From JABCPO02 sp963513115 (lineage in GTDB: Bacteria; Bacillota; Clostridia; TANB77; CAG-508), in assembly GCA_963513115.1 (NCBI GenBank), contig CAUPPN010000008.1:1-16905 (forward strand): a stretch of DNA of 16,905 bases, given 5' to 3'. Every line of letters starts with the position of its first letter. Within the stretch, counting starts at the first letter, position 1. Made by a program: the position numbers and the translations under genes. The notes below the pieces were generated by a model that did no database searches, was not told the DNA's origin, and saw nothing but the letters and a program-made list of their open reading frames with translations. Of this stretch, positions 13,103-16,905 are shown piece by piece.

Positions 13103-15241
13103 TTATTTCTTTTCATCATCTTCATTTTCAGCAGTCAAATCATTGTTTTTAGGATCTAGGTTTTCAAAATCATACTTTTTTATTGTATACTTTTTCTTTA
13201 AATCGTCATCTGCATATTTAAATTTTAAATAACCAGATGTAGCAGTATTATTATTATTTAATAACACATTATACATTAATATGTTATTGCTATTTAACTT
13301 AATATTATTTGGTATACCTGAATCTACAATACCAAAATCTTTTTTGAATCTAGTTACATCATCAGAAGATGCTGTATTTAATATTATCTTATTTTTGAAA
13401 GTATTAAGAAGCAATCTTTCATCAGCAGTAGAGATTATTTGATTAATACTCACTGAAGAAATTACAGCTCCTACATTATATTTAGCAAAATTATTTATTT
13501 TGTATAATATATCATCTGTAATGTACCTGCCAAAGTTAGGTAAATATATTATTCCAGGAATATTATCCTTTGATTCCTTTGCTCTATCTTGAACAGAAGA
13601 ACTATATATATTAAAGATTATCATTTTAATTAAGTCTGCATTAATATCTTTTTTACCAATATGGAATAACATGATATCACCATCAGTTAAATGTTTTTTT
13701 ATTTTTATATTGTTTTCCCTATTACATAGTAATTTTTTTAGCTTTTCATTTTCTAATATATTTTCAAGTAAGCTGATTGGTTGTACCACCATATCTTTAG
13801 CTTTTGCCTTGCTATCTTCTGATTTAAATATCTCTGTATCAAAATAGTTAACTACGCTTGAATAATTAATAACATTATCTGCTTTTGCTTTAAATTGACC
13901 TATTAAAACATCAAGTAGTTCTAGATTCTTTAAAAGATTATATATATCCTCATAATTAGGTAACATTCCATCATGGGTATATGGATAAGTTTCAATTAAA
14001 ATAAGGGCTATACTTTCGATTAATTTAACTGTATCATCATCAAGTGGTACACTTGAATCATTTAAAACTGAGATTGTATATATTATATTTGCTACATTTT
14101 TAGCAGATGTTATTGCACTTGTATTTGCAAATGGGTTAATTCCAATAGTCTCATTATCTTCTGAATCAAAATATGTATATTCAAACTTAAATAAGTCTAA
14201 AGCCTTCTTTACTTTTTCTAATGATTCAATATTTTCTGAGATATATGTAATACCAATATCTTTATATGTATTATCATCTAATTTTAAATTTTTAGTATAT
14301 GATTCAAATATCGCTTCATTAGAAGGAGTAGGATAGATCATATCTACTGAAAAGTTTTTATTTAAAAATTCGTTTCTATTTGGCATCTTAAGTTTAGCTC
14401 TATTTGTTTTTAAAAGATTAAAACTTAAATCCTTTGAAACTTCTTTTAAGAATCTTTTCTTTTTTATATCTCTAATTATCATAGCTTCCATTATATTATC
14501 ATTTTTAGATTCAAGACTATCTCCTATAATTAGAATATTTTGGAATCTATCATCTTGATCGATTATGATTTCTTGATCAGAAGAAATGTCAGCTCCAAGT
14601 TCTTGATCTAATGAATATGCACCATCAAAAGATTTATTACCATCTAATGAATAACCAGTAGCATTTATTAAAGCATTTTGTGAATCAAGATTTGATGATA
14701 TATTTTCTATATAGTAGTTGAAAGCTTCATATGATACTTTAATTGGTATATATAGCGCTAGAGCTACAAAAGCTCTTTTAATAATATCATAATCTTCTAT
14801 AATTATTTTTTGATAATTTGGCGCTGAAAAAAACACATTCCATAAAAATTGATTAGTAAGTTGTACTATTGCTGATGCTACAAAAATTATAAAAAAAGTA
14901 CAATATACTTTGAAAAAAGAAATATTTCTTTCCTTTTGCGTAGACATCTTTGATTCAATTACAAGCATATATGCTAAATATGGAAGTAGTATTACTATCA
15001 TATATTTAAATGGAGACCAGTAACTTATGCCAACACCATTAAATATAATTAAAAATATTTCAAGTATTCTATCTATTGCAAAATATGTACAAAGCATTGT
15101 AATTATAAAAGATATGAAAATATTCTTATCTGTATTTAATTTTTTAGTAATAATACTTAAAAAAGAATTAATTATCTTAAACATTCCTGCAAAAATATTA
15201 CTAAAAAATGTTGTTAAATTTTCTATTAATTGTTTAAACAT
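13103..15241 (-). CDS. Membrane protein with degenerate VirD4/TraG-like ATPase domain
   Basis: The 712-residue protein has four hydrophobic segments near 41-68, 78-96, 108-128 and 157-170, then a cytoplasmic domain that follows the VirD4/TraG coupling-protein layout. A strand and P-loop position reads NILIIGDSLESKND (235-248): Gly240 and Lys246 remain, but the second Gly is Ser and the Ser/Thr is Asn. The INPFAN motif (368-373) matches the NPL motif of TraG proteins, and LTDGDIMLFHIG (518-529) the strand before Walker B. The Walker B site reads IIYLPNFGRY where active relatives have LDEF, so both acidic residues are gone (Pro568, Asn569). The sensor region reads SSVSINQI instead of a TQS motif. 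The tail is highly charged. GAGG precedes the ATG. ATP hydrolysis of the usual kind is unlikely; the function is unknown. Confidence 0.72.
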   Translation of the reverse strand: MFKQLIENLTTFFSNIFAGMFKIINSFLSIITKKLNTDKNIFISFIITMLCTYFAIDRILEIFLIIFNGVGISYWSPFKYMIVILLPYLAYMLVIESKMSTQKERNISFFKVYCTFFIIFVASAIVQLTNQFLWNVFFSAPNYQKIIIEDYDIIKRAFVALALYIPIKVSYEAFNYYIENISSNLDSQNALINATGYSLDGNKSFDGAYSLDQELGADISSDQEIIIDQDDRFQNILIIGDSLESKNDNIMEAMIIRDIKKKRFLKEVSKDLSFNLLKTNRAKLKMPNRNEFLNKNFSVDMIYPTPSNEAIFESYTKNLKLDDNTYKDIGITYISENIESLEKVKKALDLFKFEYTYFDSEDNETIGINPFANTSAITSAKNVANIIYTISVLNDSSVPLDDDTVKLIESIALILIETYPYTHDGMLPNYEDIYNLLKNLELLDVLIGQFKAKADNVINYSSVVNYFDTEIFKSEDSKAKAKDMVVQPISLLENILENEKLKKLLCNRENNIKIKKHLTDGDIMLFHIGKKDINADLIKMIIFNIYSSSVQDRAKESKDNIPGIIYLPNFGRYITDDILYKINNFAKYNVGAVISSVSINQIISTADERLLLNTFKNKIILNTASSDDVTRFKKDFGIVDSGIPNNIKLNSNNILMYNVLLNNNNTATSGYLKFKYADDDLKKKYTIKKYDFENLDPKNNDLTAENEDDEKK

Positions 15242-15278
15242 TGTTATTCCTCTATATATTTTATTAATTAATACTTAA

Positions 15279-15308
15279 ATAATATCACAAATTTACTCAA
15301 TATTACAA
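15279..15308 (-). promoter_or_regulatory. Candidate promoter of the VirD4-like gene
   Basis: On the minus strand TTGTAA (15308-15303) and TATTAT (15284-15279) are 18 bases apart, upstream of the ATG at 15241. On the plus strand the same gap has TATAAT at 15313-15318 and 15351-15356, possible -10 elements for fmt without clear -35 partners. Confidence 0.4.
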
Positions 15309-15379
15309 TCATTATAATATATAGCACTTTAATAATATTAAAATTTAATATATAATTTTGATATGAAAGGAGAAGGTTT

Positions 15380-16336
15380 ATGAAAATTGTATATATGGGT
15401 ACTGCAGAATTTGCAAAAAAGCCACTGGAAAAATTACTTGAAACAAAACATGAAATACCACTTGTTATATCAAATGAAGATAAGCCATATGGTAGGGGTA
15501 AAAAAATAAAACCATCATGCATTAAAGAATTGGCTCTTGCAAATAGTATAGAAGTTTTAACACCAAAGAGTTTGAAAAAAGAAGAAGGAAAAATAGTTTT
15601 AGAAAAGCTAAAAGAAATAGCACCAGATATTATTGTAGTATGTGCATATGGTAAGATATTACCAAAAGGTATAATAGAAGTAGCTAAATATGGAACAATT
15701 AATATACATGGTTCACTACTCCCAGAATACAGAGGAGCAGCACCTATACAAAGAGCAGTATTAGATGGAAAAGAAAAAACAGGTGTCACTATAATGTATG
15801 TAGACGAAGGATTAGATACAGGTGATATGATATTAAAAGAAGAAGTAGAAATTAGAAAAAATGATACTACTGCTACTATGTTTGAAAAGCTATCAGAAGT
15901 TGGAGCAGAACTTTTAATTAAAGCAATTGAAAAAATTGAAGATGGGACAGTACAAAGGACAAAACAAGATGAAAGTATTGCAACATATGCTAAAATGCTT
16001 GAAAAAGAAGAAGCATATATTTCATTTGAAGATACATCAAAGAAAATTTCAGATAAGGTAAGAGGAATGAATGGTGCCCTTACTGCAAAAGCAATATTTG
16101 AAGACAAGACATATAAGATATATGAAGTTGAAATTGTAGAAGATAATAAAATTTCGGAAATAGAAAAAGAAAATAATGTAAGCTTAACATCACTAGAACC
16201 TGGCAAGTATTTAATTACAAAAAAGAACATCTATGTAAAGTCAGGAGATGGAGTAATAGAACTTAAAAAAATACAAGCACCTAATAAGAAAAAAATGTCG
16301 GTACATGACTTTTTACTAGGAAATGGTACACTTTAG
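15380..16336 (+). CDS. fmt: Methionyl-tRNA formyltransferase
   Basis: Fmt formylates the initiator Met-tRNA using 10-formyl-tetrahydrofolate. The 318-residue length is normal. The formyl-transferase domain starts MKIVYMGTAEFAKKPLEKLL and includes KPYGRGKKIKPSCIKELAL. The catalytic region reads INIHGSLLPEYRGAAPIQRA (107-126) and DEGLDTGDM (142-150), giving Asn108, His110 and Asp146, which correspond to the E. coli triad Asn106, His108 and Asp144. The C-terminal OB-like domain follows (about 205-318), with ATYAKMLEKEEAYISF at its start. AAAGGAG (15366-15372) precedes the ATG. In many Firmicutes fmt sits beside def and priA; here it stands alone between the divergent VirD4-like gene and HU, with no def in view. 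Confidence 0.95.
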   Translation: MKIVYMGTAEFAKKPLEKLLETKHEIPLVISNEDKPYGRGKKIKPSCIKELALANSIEVLTPKSLKKEEGKIVLEKLKEIAPDIIVVCAYGKILPKGIIEVAKYGTINIHGSLLPEYRGAAPIQRAVLDGKEKTGVTIMYVDEGLDTGDMILKEEVEIRKNDTTATMFEKLSEVGAELLIKAIEKIEDGTVQRTKQDESIATYAKMLEKEEAYISFEDTSKKISDKVRGMNGALTAKAIFEDKTYKIYEVEIVEDNKISEIEKENNVSLTSLEPGKYLITKKNIYVKSGDGVIELKKIQAPNKKKMSVHDFLLGNGTL

Positions 16337-16420
16337 TAGATAAAAAAGTGGATAACTTTTAATAAAAAATGAATAAAAATATAAAAAAATAGAAAAAATA
16401 AAGAAAAATCAAAATTACTA

Positions 16421-16449
16421 TTGCAAGCAAGTTTTACCTATGCTATATT
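16421..16449 (+). promoter_or_regulatory. Candidate hup promoter
   Basis: TTGCAA (16421-16426) and TATATT (16444-16449) are spaced by 17 bases, with TGC before the -10 as in extended promoters. Transcription would begin near 16456 and leave a leader of about 160 bases before HU. Confidence 0.55.
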
Positions 16450-16498
16450 ATAGGTATATTAGAGATATGTGATTATATTTCTATTATAAATAAAAATA

Positions 16499-16580
16499 GT
16501 TAAACAATTATGATAAAAACTATTGCAAAAAATAATTATATATGATAATTATTTATAAAGTAGGCAAATAGTTGTTTAAC
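16499..16580 (+). promoter_or_regulatory. Structured leader of hup: nested hairpins
   Basis: Bases 16499-16511 pair with 16568-16580 in a 13-bp stem with one G-T position; nine of these pairs (GTTAAACAA with TTGTTTAAC) are perfect and contiguous. Inside it, AAATAATTAT (16530-16539) pairs perfectly with ATAATTATTT (16545-16554) around five bases. The structure ends 22 bases before the AGGAGG ribosome binding site. It matches no riboswitch that I recognise. It may be a cis-regulatory RNA or a stability element. Confidence 0.5.
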
Positions 16581-16582
16581 AA

Positions 16583-16594
16583 AGACTATAGTCT
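16583..16594. repeat. Perfect 12-bp palindrome just upstream of the hup ribosome binding site
   Basis: AGACTATAGTCT is its own reverse complement and lies 7 bases before AGGAGG (16602-16607). It may be a protein-binding site or contribute to leader folding; chance cannot be excluded. Confidence 0.5.
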
Positions 16595-16614
16595 AAAAAA
16601 TAGGAGGAATTATA

Positions 16615-16890
16615 ATGAACAAAACAGAATTAGTTGAAGCAATCGTAGCTAAAACAGGAGAAACTAAAAAAGCTACAGAAGCTACAGTTAACGCATTTGT
16701 AGAAGCTGTAACAGGAGCACTTAAAAAAGGAGAAAGAGTACAATTAGTAGGATTCGGAACTTTCGAAGTAAGACACAGAGCTAAAAGAAAAGGTAGAAAT
16801 CCACAAACTGGAGAAGAAATGGTTATACCTGCATCTAAAGCACCAGTATTCAAAGCTGGAAAAAACTTAAAAGAAACAGTTAACAAATAA
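16615..16890 (+). CDS. hup: HU family DNA-binding protein
   Basis: HU is a small dimeric nucleoid protein that bends and compacts DNA. The 91-residue protein is full length. It has the helical dimerisation half MNKTELVEAIVAKTG (1-15) with NAFVEAV, the core VQLVGFGTFEVRHRAKRKGR (42-61), and the DNA-binding arm RNPQTGEE with the intercalating Pro63. The end reads APVFKAGKNLKETVNK. AGGAGG lies seven bases before the ATG. The gene uses more C-ending codons than its neighbours (ATC, AAC and TTC near its start), as expected for an abundant protein. It has its own long structured leader and no close gene upstream on the same strand other than fmt, so it is probably a separate transcript. Confidence 0.96.
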   Translation: MNKTELVEAIVAKTGETKKATEATVNAFVEAVTGALKKGERVQLVGFGTFEVRHRAKRKGRNPQTGEEMVIPASKAPVFKAGKNLKETVNK

Positions 16891-16905
16891 TCAATATAAT
16901 TTAAA

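Noticed and set aside
13029..13232. Short plus-strand frame after glmU
   Set aside because: It starts in the terminator region and runs antisense into the VirD4-like gene; the product is a low-complexity Phe/Ser-rich string.
4166..15241. An integrated conjugative element bounded by the replication-relaxation-like and VirD4-like genes
   Set aside because: Between them are core genes (cmk, valS, glmU), and no relaxase, integrase, mating-pore gene, att repeats or insertion sequences are visible.
15268..16230. A 320-codon open frame on the minus strand over fmt
   Set aside because: It lies fully antisense to a well-conserved gene, its product is a Ser/Ile/Phe-rich string without domain motifs, and AT-rich coding DNA often leaves such shadow frames.
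16344..16360. Hairpin AAAAGT/ACTTTT after fmt as a terminator
   Set aside because: The stem is only six AT-rich pairs and no separate T-tract follows, so it is too weak to call.
1..16905. CRISPR arrays, tRNA or rRNA genes, transposons
   Set aside because: No regularly spaced repeats, cloverleaf sequences, rRNA signatures, transposase genes or terminal inverted repeats were seen on reading both strands.

Overview
The window is very AT-rich and gene-dense, with short intergenic gaps, Shine-Dalgarno sites of the AGGAGG type, TTG as an occasional start, AGA arginine codons, and only TAA or TAG stops on intact genes. Together with the gene set this points to a low-GC Firmicute, most likely an uncultured gut-type clostridial lineage. 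That placement is inference; there is no rRNA in the window to test it.

Layout. (1) 1-4092, plus strand: a tight run with the 3' part of xseA, a membrane-anchored hypothetical, xseB, a second membrane-anchored hypothetical, an RluA-family pseudouridine synthase broken by a frameshift between its S4 and catalytic domains, and an RsuA/RluB-family pseudouridine synthase. (2) 4166-5095, plus: a winged-helix protein resembling the replication-relaxation family, ended by a strong bidirectional terminator. (3) 5206-6506, minus: two tandem C39-like papain-fold peptidases, one exported and one apparently cytosolic. (4) 6639-9220, plus: a P-loop protein with an Asp23-like C-terminal domain, cytidylate kinase, and a leaderless transglutaminase-like protein. 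(5) 9388-11877, plus: valyl-tRNA synthetase of an unusual, archaeal/rickettsial-looking type. (6) 12049-13008, plus: a short GlmU with the uridylyltransferase domain but most of the acetyltransferase domain missing. (7) 13103-15241, minus: a four-helix membrane protein with a VirD4/TraG-like ATPase domain whose Walker A and B motifs are degenerate. (8) 15380-16336, plus: fmt. (9) 16615-16890, plus: HU, behind a long leader that can fold into a nested hairpin.

Most named genes are core housekeeping: DNA repair (xseAB), rRNA modification, nucleotide metabolism (cmk), translation (valS, fmt), cell-wall precursor synthesis (glmU) and nucleoid structure (HU). The unfamiliar content is the set of uncharacterised proteins between them. 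Two resemble parts of conjugation machinery (replication-relaxation-like and VirD4-like) but sit about 8 kb apart in core DNA, with no relaxase, integrase or other transfer gene in view. The VirD4-like protein appears unable to hydrolyse ATP in the usual way, so a repurposed chromosomal function is a better hypothesis than an intact mobile element.
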